A stretch of DNA of 64,000 nucleotides from Novosphingobium piscinae (GTDB taxonomy: Bacteria; Pseudomonadota; Alphaproteobacteria; Sphingomonadales; Sphingomonadaceae): assembly GCF_014230355.1 (NCBI RefSeq), contig NZ_JACLAX010000004.1:62001-126000 (forward strand). The letters run 5' to 3'. Both the position numbers and the translations under genes were made by a program. Below are positions 29,044-38,398 of the stretch, piece after piece (position 1 is the stretch's first letter; each line of letters begins with the position of its first letter). A model generated the notes under the pieces. That model was not told where the DNA came from, ran no database searches, and saw only the letters and a list, made by a program, of their open reading frames with translations.

Positions 29044-30393
29044 ATGGCCATTCGCCGGCTGCTGATCGCCAACCGCGGCGAAATCGCCCTGCGCATCCAC
29101 CGCGCGGCGCACGAGATGGGCATCGAGACGGTGGCGGTGCACTCCACCGCTGATGCCGACGCGATGCACGTCCGCCTGGCCGACCACGCGGTGTGCATCG
29201 GCCCGCCGGCGGCGCGCGATTCCTACCTGAACGTCGCCGCGATCATCTCGGCCGCCGAGATCACCCATGCCGACGCGATCCATCCGGGCTACGGCTTCCT
29301 CTCGGAGAACGCCCAGTTCGCCGAGATCGTCGAAACCCACGGGATCACCTGGATCGGGCCCAAGCCCGAGCATATCCGCACCATGGGCGACAAGATCGAG
29401 GCCAAGCGCACCGCCGGTGCGCTTGGCCTGCCACTGGTCCCGGGCTCGGATGGAGCGGTCTCCGACATCGCCGAAGCCCGGGCGATCGCCGAGGCGGCCG
29501 GCTATCCGGTGATCATCAAGGCCGCCTCGGGTGGCGGCGGGCGCGGGATGAAGGTCTGCACAGGCCCTGACGAGCTTGAAAGCCTGATCCAGCAGGCCGG
29601 CACCGAGGCCAAGGCCGCCTTCGGCGATGCCACGGTCTACATCGAGAAGTACCTCGGCAACCCGCGCCATATCGAGTTCCAGATCTTCGGTGACGGAAAC
29701 GGCAATGCGATCCACCTCGGCGAGCGCGACTGCTCGCTGCAGCGCCGCCACCAGAAGGTGCTCGAGGAGGCGCCCTCGCCGGTCATCTCGTCGGACGAGC
29801 GCCAGCACATGGGCGGCGTCGTGGCCAAGGCCATGGCCGACATGGGCTATCGTGGCGCCGGGACGATCGAGTTCCTGTGGGAAGACGGCAAGTTCTACTT
29901 CATCGAGATGAACACCCGCCTGCAGGTGGAGCATCCGGTGACCGAGGCGATCACCGGGCTCGATCTCGTGCGCGAGCAGATCCGCATCGCGGATGGTCTG
30001 CCCCTGTCGGTCCGCCAGGAGGACATCGAGTTCAAGGGGCACGCGATCGAGTGCCGGATCAACGCCGAGGATCCGTGGACCTTCGCGCCTTCGCCGGGCG
30101 AGGTGAAAAGCTATCACGCCGCCGGCGGCATGCACGTGCGCGTCGATTCGGGGCTCTACGCCGGCTACCGGATCCCGCCCTACTATGATTCGATGATCGC
30201 CAAGCTGATCGTCTACGGCCGCACCCGCGAAGGCTGCATCATGCGCCTGCGCCGCGCGCTGGAGGAGATGGTGATCGAGGGGCCGAAGACCTCGATCCCG
30301 CTGCACCAGGCCCTGCTGCAGGAGCCCGACGTGCTCAGCGGCGACTATTCGATCAAGTGGCTGGAAGACTGGCTCGCCCGGCGCGAGAACTGA
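29044..30393 (+). CDS. accC: Biotin carboxylase subunit of acetyl-CoA carboxylase
   Basis: A 449-residue biotin carboxylase, ATP-grasp fold, which carboxylates the biotin on AccB. Visible are the N-terminal [10 protein letters not shown], the glycine-rich ATP-binding [13 protein letters not shown], the [14 protein letters not shown] region and the active-site [14 protein letters not shown]. Length and spacing are standard. It overlaps nothing and follows accB after 4 nt. Confidence 0.97.
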   Translation: MAIRRLLIANRGEIALRIHRAAHEMGIETVAVHSTADADAMHVRLADHAVCIGPPAARDSYLNVAAIISAAEITHADAIHPGYGFLSENAQFAEIVETHGITWIGPKPEHIRTMGDKIEAKRTAGALGLPLVPGSDGAVSDIAEARAIAEAAGYPVIIKAASGGGGRGMKVCTGPDELESLIQQAGTEAKAAFGDATVYIEKYLGNPRHIEFQIFGDGNGNAIHLGERDCSLQRRHQKVLEEAPSPVISSDERQHMGGVVAKAMADMGYRGAGTIEFLWEDGKFYFIEMNTRLQVEHPVTEAITGLDLVREQIRIADGLPLSVRQEDIEFKGHAIECRINAEDPWTFAPSPGEVKSYHAAGGMHVRVDSGLYAGYRIPPYYDSMIAKLIVYGRTREGCIMRLRRALEEMVIEGPKTSIPLHQALLQEPDVLSGDYSIKWLEDWLARREN

Positions 30394-30407
30394 TCACGCG
30401 GTCCGGC

Positions 30408-30427
30408 CGGGCCGGCTGTCCGGCCCG
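30408..30427. terminator. Hairpin between convergent accC and Lrp-family gene
   Basis: CGGGCCGG (30408-30415) pairs with CCGGCCCG (30420-30427) around CTGT, an 8-bp GC stem between the two convergent stop codons. No T tract on either strand, so it is only a candidate bidirectional terminator. Confidence 0.4.
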
Positions 30428-30438
30428 CACTGGGTGAC

Positions 30439-30906
30439 TCAGCCGTCCATCGGGACGCCGGGAACCTGCTTCGCGGTGCGGATCGTCAGCGAGGTCTTGA
30501 CGCTCGCCACGTTGGGAGCCGGGGTCAGCTTGCTGGTCAGGAACTCCTGGAAGCTCTGCAGGTCCTTGCTGACGATCTTGAGGATGAAGTCGATCTCGCC
30601 GTTGAGCATGTGACACTCGCGCACCTCGGGCAGGCCCTTCATGTGGTCCTCGAACTGGCGCAGCGCCTCCTCGGCCTGGCTCTTGAGCGAGACCAGCGCG
30701 AAGACGGTGATGGTGTAACCCAGCTTGGCGGCGTCAAGCTCGGCATGGTAGCCGCGGATCACCCCGGAATCCTCAAGTGCACGGACGCGCCGCAGGCACG
30801 GCGGCGCGGTCAGCCCGACGCGCTGCGCCAGGTCGACGTTCGTCATCCTGCCATCGTCCTGCAATTCGGCCAGCAAGCGCCGATCGATCTGGTCCAGGTT
30901 CGGCAT
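30439..30906 (-). CDS. Lrp/AsnC-family transcriptional regulator
   Basis: A 155-residue Lrp/AsnC regulator. The N-terminal helix-turn-helix (residues about 4-60) includes LDQIDRRLLAELQDDGRMTNVDLAQRVGL and PPCLRRVRALEDSGVI. The C-terminal RAM (amino-acid binding, oligomerisation) domain contains GYTITVFALVSLKSQAEEALRQFEDHMKGLPEVRECHML and IDFILKIV. The ligand is unknown but probably an amino acid. ATG at 30906. It shares a 271-nt divergent region with the degenerate kinase, where a CAACAA/TTGTTG palindrome (30985-30998) is a candidate self-binding site. Confidence 0.92.
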   Translation of the reverse strand: MPNLDQIDRRLLAELQDDGRMTNVDLAQRVGLTAPPCLRRVRALEDSGVIRGYHAELDAAKLGYTITVFALVSLKSQAEEALRQFEDHMKGLPEVRECHMLNGEIDFILKIVSKDLQSFQEFLTSKLTPAPNVASVKTSLTIRTAKQVPGVPMDG

Positions 30907-30984
30907 TCCCACTCCACGTGTCCGCAATCTAATGGTGCCCGAGGCGCCATCTCGGCAACCTCTTGGCAGCTTGGGCGCCACATG

Positions 30985-30998
30985 CAACAACTTTGTTG
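30985..30998. promoter_or_regulatory. Candidate Lrp/AsnC operator palindrome
   Basis: CAACAA (30985-30990) and TTGTTG (30993-30998) form a 6-bp inverted repeat with a 2-bp centre, about 80 nt upstream of the Lrp-family start and about 180 nt upstream of the divergent kinase-like gene. Lrp-family proteins often bind such palindromes near their own promoters. Binding is inferred only from position. Confidence 0.35.
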
Positions 30999-31177
30999 TG
31001 CCGGGGCGCAACGATGGGCCTGTAGGCGGAAACTTTAGCGCGGCGGAGAGTTTTCCACGGAAACCGCTCCGCTTTGGAACACCGGGGTGCGGCGGGCCTT
31101 CCGGTTTGCCGGCGAGGTGCTAAGTCCGACCGGCGGGCGATCCGAGCGCTGCAGACCGCCGCCAGCCAGGAGCCACG

Positions 31178-32884
31178 ATGTACGTCGACGATCGCCTCGC
31201 TACGGTGCTTGCCGTCAGCGCCACCGGCGAAAATCAGGCGCGCGTGCAGTTCCGCCAGCTGGTCGATCTGCTCGGCACCCTGCCCGCCGACGGTCGCGGA
31301 CCGCTCGTCGATGCCGCCATGCTGCGCCTCGCGGAACTGGGGCGGCGCCTGTCGGCCGAGGATCGCGCTGTCGCGCTGGACCGGACCGGGGTACGGCTGC
31401 GCAACCCCCGGCTGGTGGCCGAACTCGCCTGCGACCATCCCCGGGTCGGCGCCGCCGCGGTCCGCAACGCGCGGCTCAGCGAGGAACAGTGGCTCGACAT
31501 CCTGCCTGCGCTTCCCCCGGGCATGCGGGGTCTGCTGCGCCAGCGGCCGGATCTGGGCCCGGCCCTGGCGGAGCGGCTCGACCAGCTTGGCGCCGGCGGC
31601 CCCGGCCTGCCCGCGCCCGATGCCGCCGCAGCTCCGGCCGGAACCGGCGCAAAGGTCCTGCCACTGCGCGGACGGGGCGAGCCCGCGGCGCCCCCTGCCG
31701 GCGAACCGGCCGATGGGCCGCCGGGCGCGCGCGACGGGATCGGTGCCATCGTCCGGCGCATCGAGGCTTTCCGGCGCAGCCGCGAGGGCGCCCGGCCGGC
31801 GGCCAATGATGCCCCACTGCTGCCGCTGGTCGAGGAGCCCGAACAACCGCGGCTCCAGGCCTTCGCCTTCGCCTGCGACAGCGCCGGGCGGATCTGCTGG
31901 ACCGATGCCCCGCTGGCCGGGATGGTGGTCGGCCTGCTGTTGCCGCTGGCCGAGCGGCCGGGCGGCGCGCTGGCCAGCGCGTTCCGGCGGCGCTTGCCGG
32001 TGCGCGGCGCGGTGATCGAACTGGGCGGGGCGCCGGCGCTGGCCGGACCGTGGCAGCTCGATGCCGCGCCCGAGTTCGACCGGGACGGCCACTTTACCGG
32101 CTATCTCGGCAAGGCCCGACGCCCGGTACCGGCCGCCCCGTCCGACGCGGTCAATCCCGAGGCGGTGCGGGTGCGCCAGATCCTTCACGAGCTGCGCACC
32201 CCGGTCAACGCGATCCAGGGTTTCGCCGAACTGATCCACCAGCAGCTGGTCGGGCCGGTGCCGCATGGCTACCGCGCGCTTGCCGCCAGCGTGGCGGCCG
32301 ATGCGGCCCAGATGCTCGCCGGGTTCGACGAGCTCGAACGGCTCGCCCGGCTCGACAGCGCGGCCATGGTCCCTGAAACCGGCACCAGCGATCTCGCTGC
32401 CGTGCTCTCCGCGCTGATGCGCCAGCTAGAGCCCTTCACCGCCCCACGGCACAGCGGCTTCGTCTATACCGGCACGGACCAACCGGCTCTCGTCGAGCTG
32501 GCACCGGACGAGGCCGAGCGGCTTGGCTGGCGCCTGCTCGCCACCCTGGCCGGCGCGACCCGCCCGGGCGAGCTGCTGGACCTGGCCCTGCAGGTAGGCG
32601 GCGGCACGCTCACGCTCACCCTGGCCCTGCCCGAAGCGATCGCCGCCCTGCCCGATCCGTTCGAGGGCCCCGCTCCCGCCGCGCCGCAGGCGGTGTCCGG
32701 CGGACTGTTCGGCACCGGCTTCGCGCTGCGCCTTGCCGCGGCCGAGGCCCGCGGCGCCGGCGGCAGCCTGGTGTTCCGCGACGGTCATGCCGTGCTTTCC
32801 CTGCCCGCGGCGACCGCAGGGCGGTTGACCGGACCCGGCGAGCTACCTAACCCTGCGGCGTCAGGCGTCTCCAGCACCGGCTAG
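31178..32884 (+). CDS. Histidine-kinase-like protein with degenerate ATPase domain
   Basis: A 568-residue cytosolic protein with no clear membrane segment. The N-terminal about 130 residues are helical and resemble the DUF2336 type (VDLLGTLPADGRGPLVDAAM, LVAELACDHPRVGAAAV). An Ala/Pro-rich linker and a PAS-like region (CDSAGRICWTDAPLAGMVVG) follow. The H box is canonical: VRQILHELRTPVNAIQGFAEL (His near 337). The catalytic part is not: the N-box region reads RLLATLAGATRPG without the Asn, no DxGxG is seen, and only a GTGFALRL remnant of the G2 box is left. It may be a phosphotransfer protein or a pseudokinase. It precedes a deacetylase gene by 21 nt. Confidence 0.75.
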   Translation: MYVDDRLATVLAVSATGENQARVQFRQLVDLLGTLPADGRGPLVDAAMLRLAELGRRLSAEDRAVALDRTGVRLRNPRLVAELACDHPRVGAAAVRNARLSEEQWLDILPALPPGMRGLLRQRPDLGPALAERLDQLGAGGPGLPAPDAAAAPAGTGAKVLPLRGRGEPAAPPAGEPADGPPGARDGIGAIVRRIEAFRRSREGARPAANDAPLLPLVEEPEQPRLQAFAFACDSAGRICWTDAPLAGMVVGLLLPLAERPGGALASAFRRRLPVRGAVIELGGAPALAGPWQLDAAPEFDRDGHFTGYLGKARRPVPAAPSDAVNPEAVRVRQILHELRTPVNAIQGFAELIHQQLVGPVPHGYRALAASVAADAAQMLAGFDELERLARLDSAAMVPETGTSDLAAVLSALMRQLEPFTAPRHSGFVYTGTDQPALVELAPDEAERLGWRLLATLAGATRPGELLDLALQVGGGTLTLTLALPEAIAALPDPFEGPAPAAPQAVSGGLFGTGFALRLAAAEARGAGGSLVFRDGHAVLSLPAATAGRLTGPGELPNPAASGVSSTG

Positions 32885-32905
32885 GGGGCCAGGGGGGACT
32901 TCCAC

Positions 32906-33910
32906 TTGTCGATTGGCCGCGTCACCGATCCACCTGCCGCCGATGCGCTGGTGCAGTGGCCGGCCGACTTTGCCCCGCGCTTCCTCGTCACGGTCGATAC
33001 CGAGGAAGAGTTCGACTGGACCGCGCCCTTTGCCGCCACCGGCCACACGCTCGACGCGGTCGGCGAACTCGGGACCTTCCAGCGGTTCTGCGAAGAGGCC
33101 GGGGTCGCGCCGGTCTACCTGATCGACTATCCGGTCGCCACCGATCCGCGCGCCGCCGAGGTGCTGCGCGATCCGGTCCGCGCCGGCCGCGCCGAGGTGG
33201 GCGTGCAACTCCACCCCTGGGTCAACCCGCCGCATGACGAGACGGTGACCGCGCACAACAGCTTTGCCGGCAACCTGCCCGAGCCGCTCGAACGGGCCAA
33301 GTTCGCCGCCCTGCGCGAGGCGATCGAGCGCAACTTCGGCCAGGCCCCGCGAATCTACCGCGCTGGTCGCTACGGGGTCGGCCCGGCCACCACGGCGATC
33401 CTGCGCGACCACGGCATCGCTGTCGACACCTCGGCCCGCTCCCGCTTCGACTACAGCGCCGGCGGCGGCCAGAACTTCCGCGACCTGCCGGTCCATCCCT
33501 GGTGGATCGGCTCGCCCGGCGGACTGATGGAACTGCCGCTGACCACGGTCTACTGGGGCCCGCTGCGCCGCTTCGGACCGGTGCTCTATCCCAAGTTGTG
33601 GCGCGCTCCGCGACTGCGCGGCGTGCTCTCGCGGCTCTGTGCGCTCGAGCGCATTCCGCTCACCCCCGAGGGCGTCAGCGCGGCCGAGGCGGTGCGCGGG
33701 ATCGACTGCGCGCTGGCCGAGCGCGTGCCGGTGCTGGTGTTCTCGTTCCACAGCCCCTCGCTGCAACCCGGCCACACCCCCTATGTGCGGACCGAAGCCG
33801 ACCTCGCGGCGTTCTACGAGTGGTGGCGCACGGTCTTCGCCGCGCTGGCCCGGCGCGGTGTCGCCCCCACCACCGTGGCCGAGATCATGGCCGCGGCGCG
33901 GCTTGCCTAA
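32906..33910 (+). CDS. Polysaccharide deacetylase family protein
   Basis: A 334-residue NodB-like deacetylase. The metal-binding region starts FLVTVDTEEEFDWTAPF, and GVQLHPWVNPPHDE supplies the second metal-binding motif. YRAGRYGVGPATTAILRDHGIAVDTSAR is typical of a sphingomonad subgroup sometimes called WalW. The start is TTG at 32906, preceded by AGGGGGGA; there is no ATG nearby upstream. No signal peptide is seen, which suggests cytoplasmic activity. It forms a likely operon with the degenerate kinase (21-nt gap). The substrate is probably a cell-surface or lipid-linked sugar. Confidence 0.8.
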   Translation: MSIGRVTDPPAADALVQWPADFAPRFLVTVDTEEEFDWTAPFAATGHTLDAVGELGTFQRFCEEAGVAPVYLIDYPVATDPRAAEVLRDPVRAGRAEVGVQLHPWVNPPHDETVTAHNSFAGNLPEPLERAKFAALREAIERNFGQAPRIYRAGRYGVGPATTAILRDHGIAVDTSARSRFDYSAGGGQNFRDLPVHPWWIGSPGGLMELPLTTVYWGPLRRFGPVLYPKLWRAPRLRGVLSRLCALERIPLTPEGVSAAEAVRGIDCALAERVPVLVFSFHSPSLQPGHTPYVRTEADLAAFYEWWRTVFAALARRGVAPTTVAEIMAAARLA

Positions 33911-33958
33911 CGCCCCCATCCCGGCTACCGCCCCCTCGTCAGTCGACGGCGTGGCCGG

Positions 33959-34034
33959 GGGCCTGTAGCTCAGCGGTTAGAGCAGGCCGCTCATAACGGC
34001 TTGGTCGCGGGTTCGAATCCTGCCGGGCCTACCA
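33959..34034 (+). tRNA. tRNA-Ile2 (CAU anticodon, lysidine type)
   Basis: A 76-nt cloverleaf with acceptor GGGCCTG, anticodon loop CTCATAA and encoded CCA. The CAU anticodon could be Met, but the body (AGCAGGC...GGCTTGGTCGC) closely matches the E. coli minor isoleucine tRNA rather than elongator or initiator Met tRNAs. It should be modified to lysidine at C34 by TilS to read AUA. The identity is inferred from remembered consensus sequences. Confidence 0.88.
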
Positions 34035-34063
34035 CCGGTAGGCCGCCGACAGACACCCCAGGT

Positions 34064-34140
<77 letters not shown>

Positions 34141-34205
34141 ACTTCACTCAGGACATCTGGCGGGAGTGCCTCCAGGCCTGCCACCCGGCAAGCCATCCTG
34201 CCTGC

Positions 34206-34976
34206 TCATCTGCGCGTTGGCAGCCAGCCCCGGACGCGGACAGCCGCCAAGTGGCTTTCGCTCACCGGCAGGGTCGTGCCATCAGCCAGACAGAGCATCC
34301 AGCGCCGGCCCTGACGCCGGGCTTCCGCCACCGCCCCATCCGCGATCCATGCGCCGCGATGCACCTGGCAGCCGTCGAGCGCGGCCAGTTCGGCCAACGC
34401 GTCGCCGAAGCGGAACAGCACCAGCGGCCGGCTGCCATCGGCCAGGTGCAGCCGCAGGTAGTGGTCCTCGGCGGTCACGGCCAGCAGGCCGCGCAGATCG
34501 GGCAGGCCGGCCTTGGCCGCCAGCAGGCCAGGGCCGCTCGGCGCCACCACCCCGGTGCCGGCGCCGGGCCGGACCGGTGACAGCAGCGCGACGAGCACCG
34601 CGATTCCCGCCGCGATGACCAGCGCCGAAAGATAGAGACCGGCCCAGGGCATGGCCTTCGGCTGGCCGATCGCGCGATACATCAGGTCGATCTCGAGCGG
34701 CAGCGTGGCGTTGAGTAGCAGCGCGCCCGAGACCGCCACCAGCACGGCGCCGCGCCGGCTCCCGATCCGGGCTCCGGTCCAGCCATACCACAGCCACCAC
34801 TTGACGCTGTTCCACCCGATCAGCACAAGCCAGAACACCAGACGGCTGGGCAGCGCCAGGTCGTGGGTGCGGAACGGCCCGGCGAGCACCGCAGCCAGAA
34901 TCGCGAAAAGGGTGATGGCAAGCTGGGGCCGCAACGGCGGCGCGGCAGCAGGGTCGAGGCGCAGGGTCGATTCCAC
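34206..34976 (-). CDS. Membrane-anchored LytTR-family transcriptional regulator
   Basis: A 256-residue protein with about four hydrophobic segments in the N-terminal 140 residues (AITLFAILAAVLAGPF, LVFWLVLIGWN, AVLVAVSGALLLNATL, LYLSALVIAAGIAVLVALL). The C-terminal LytTR DNA-binding domain starts near residue 160, with LLAVTAEDHYLRLHLADG and CQVHRGAWIADGAV as typical markers. Membrane-bound LytTR proteins form LytTR regulatory systems in which a membrane partner inhibits the regulator; here the membrane part is fused. It is divergent from DUF2306 across a 121-nt gap with symmetric 9-bp inverted repeats. Confidence 0.88.
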   Translation of the reverse strand: MESTLRLDPAAAPPLRPQLAITLFAILAAVLAGPFRTHDLALPSRLVFWLVLIGWNSVKWWLWYGWTGARIGSRRGAVLVAVSGALLLNATLPLEIDLMYRAIGQPKAMPWAGLYLSALVIAAGIAVLVALLSPVRPGAGTGVVAPSGPGLLAAKAGLPDLRGLLAVTAEDHYLRLHLADGSRPLVLFRFGDALAELAALDGCQVHRGAWIADGAVAEARRQGRRWMLCLADGTTLPVSESHLAAVRVRGWLPTRR

Positions 34977-35000
34977 GAAGCGTCAATCCGGCAGCGACAG

Positions 35001-35084
35001 GGTTGGCGAAGACAACGGGAGCTTAGGCGAAAGCGGCCTTGAGGCAAGCCGGCAGGCTGGGTCACCGACCGGTCATCGCCAACC
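35001..35084. promoter_or_regulatory. Candidate paired operators of the LytTR/DUF2306 region
   Basis: GGTTGGCGA (35001-35009) and its exact reverse complement TCGCCAACC (35076-35084) are placed 66 nt apart and near each of the two divergent start codons (25 nt from the LytTR start, 13 nt from the DUF2306 start). They could be binding sites for the LytTR protein, acting symmetrically. No binding evidence. Confidence 0.4.
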
Positions 35085-35097
35085 GAAAGGAGCCCCC

Positions 35098-35613
35098 ATG
35101 CTTGCCAATCTGCCACCGTTGCTGCTGGCCCATCTTGCCGCCGCCCTGCTGGCCCTGCCCCTCGGATTCTATCAACTGGTCGCGCCGCAAGGGACGCCGG
35201 GCCACGCTCTCGCCGGCCGGATCTACGTTCCGGCCATGCTGGTGTGCAACCTGGCGGCCCTCGCCACCTTTGTCCCGGGCAGCAAGCGCACCCTGGCGCT
35301 GTCACCGTTCCATGTCCTCGCGCTGGTCAGCCTCTATTCGCTCGGCACCGGCATGCTGGCGCTGCGCCGCTGGCTGCGCGATCGCCAGCCGGCCGACCTC
35401 AAGGCCCACAAGGTCCAGATGGCCTACAGCTGGCTGGGGCTGCTGATGGCCGGGGTGAGCCAGGTCCTCGTCAATGACCGCTTCGGCATCGCCCCGGCCT
35501 TCGAACCGGTCCGCTTCTGGACCAGTTTCGCTATCATCAATCTTGCGCTCTACGCCGTGGGGAGCTGGTGGATCTTCGGACGATTGCTGGCGCGGCCAGA
35601 CCCGACGCGCTGA
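35098..35613 (+). CDS. DUF2306 family membrane protein
   Basis: A 171-residue membrane protein with four hydrophobic segments and the DUF2306 pattern: LLLAHLAAALLALPLGFYQLVAPQGTPGHALAGRIYVPAML, and HKVQMAYSWLGLLMAGVSQVLVNDRF near residue 110. AAAGGAG precedes the ATG at 35098. DUF2306 proteins are of unknown biochemical role. It is divergent from the membrane LytTR regulator, which is a likely controller of it. It converges on the DUF938 gene. Confidence 0.85.
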   Translation: MLANLPPLLLAHLAAALLALPLGFYQLVAPQGTPGHALAGRIYVPAMLVCNLAALATFVPGSKRTLALSPFHVLALVSLYSLGTGMLALRRWLRDRQPADLKAHKVQMAYSWLGLLMAGVSQVLVNDRFGIAPAFEPVRFWTSFAIINLALYAVGSWWIFGRLLARPDPTR

Positions 35614-35660
35614 ACCCCATCGCTATCACGCCTCGCGGCCCGGATCTGTGCTGTCTGTCG

Positions 35661-36278
35661 CTAGAACAACCTGCGCCGCAAGGTGACCGAGAGGTTGTTT
35701 GCCGGCATCTCGTCGATCCGGTCGAGCGCCAAGCCGGCCTGCGCGGCGGCGGCGAGCACGTCGTCCAGCATGCGAAGTCCCCAGGCGGGATCGCGCTCGC
35801 GCAGGTCGCGGTCGAATGCGGCGTTGCTGGGCGCGAGTGGCTGTCCGGTCACGATGTACGGCCCGTAGAGGTACAGCGGCGCCCCCGGCGGCAACAGGCG
35901 CTCCGCCCCGGCGAACAGGCCCAGCGTCGCGGGCCACGGGCTGATGTGCACCATGTTGATGCAGACCATCGCGTCGACGTCCACCACCGGCCAGTCGGTC
36001 GCGGCCGCATCCAGCGCGAGCGGGGGCGCGACATTGGCCAGACGCTCGGCCGCCAGCCAGGCGGCGATCGAGGCGCGCGCCTCGGCTGTGGGGTCGGACG
36101 GCTGCCAGGCCAGGTGCGGCAGGTGGCGCGCGAAATGGACGATATGCTCGCCGCTCCCGCTCGCCACCTCGAGCACGGTGCCGCGCTCCGGCAGGATCGT
36201 CTTCAGGATCGCCAGGATCGGATCGCGGTTGCGCAGGGTGGCGGGAGCGTGGCGGCGGGCGTCGTCAATGGGCGGCAT
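35661..36278 (-). CDS. DUF938 family methyltransferase-like protein
   Basis: A 205-residue DUF938 protein with a Rossmann SAM-binding motif VLEVASGSGEHIVHFARHLPH near residues 33-53, and AMVCINMVHISPWPATLGLFAGAERLLPPGAPLYLYGPY. The start MPPIDDARRHAPATLRNRDPIL is typical for the family, so ATG at 36278 is preferred over a much longer frame that reads through the tRNA-Val gene. SAM binding is likely; the substrate is unknown. Confidence 0.88.
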   Translation of the reverse strand: MPPIDDARRHAPATLRNRDPILAILKTILPERGTVLEVASGSGEHIVHFARHLPHLAWQPSDPTAEARASIAAWLAAERLANVAPPLALDAAATDWPVVDVDAMVCINMVHISPWPATLGLFAGAERLLPPGAPLYLYGPYIVTGQPLAPSNAAFDRDLRERDPAWGLRMLDDVLAAAAQAGLALDRIDEMPANNLSVTLRRRLF

Positions 36279-36379
36279 GACCCTGCATAGCAGAGCCAGA
36301 CCCGACGCACAGGGCCCGCGCCCGCCTTGACGCCTCGGCCGTTCGGCAATAGGCGCTGGCCACCGACCTTTCCGGGGGC

Positions 36380-36455
36380 GGGCGCTTAGCTCAGTTGGTA
36401 GAGCATCTCGTTTACACCGAGAGGGTCGGCGGTTCGAGCCCGTCAGCGCCCACCA
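36380..36455 (+). tRNA. tRNA-Val (UAC anticodon)
   Basis: A 76-nt cloverleaf: acceptor GGGCGCT pairs with AGCGCCC, anticodon stem TCTCG/CGAGA holds loop TTTACAC with anticodon TAC, T arm GGCGGTTCGAGCCCGTC, CCA encoded. Confidence 0.95.
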
Positions 36456-36562
36456 TGATCCGGCCGCGGATCGGCCACGGCGCCCCCGCCGCGCTTGCGG
36501 CCCGCTGGCCCGCCCTGTAGAGGCACGGCCGAGTTTCGCTTCCAATCCCCAGAGGACCCGCA

Positions 36563-38242
<1,680 letters not shown>

Positions 38243-38246
38243 CCGG

Positions 38247-38271
38247 GCGGAGCGGCACCGGGCCGCTCCGC
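38247..38271 (+). terminator. Hairpin terminator after ettA
   Basis: GCGGAGCGGC (38247-38256) pairs perfectly with GCCGCTCCGC (38262-38271) around ACCGG, a few nt after the ettA stop. There is no T run behind it, so its strength as a terminator is uncertain. Confidence 0.5.
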
Positions 38272-38398
38272 AGTCAGAAAAATCGCCTCGAACCTGAACG
38301 GCAGGCTATCAAGCCAGTTCAGACTGGCGACAGCGGACCGCTGATAGCCACCGTCACGGGTGTCGCAGACGGTGCGACATACGAACGGGAGAACGGCC

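Noticed and set aside
33959..34034. tRNA-Met assignment from the CAU anticodon
   Set aside because: The body resembles minor tRNA-Ile2, not elongator or initiator Met; lysidine modification would explain the anticodon.
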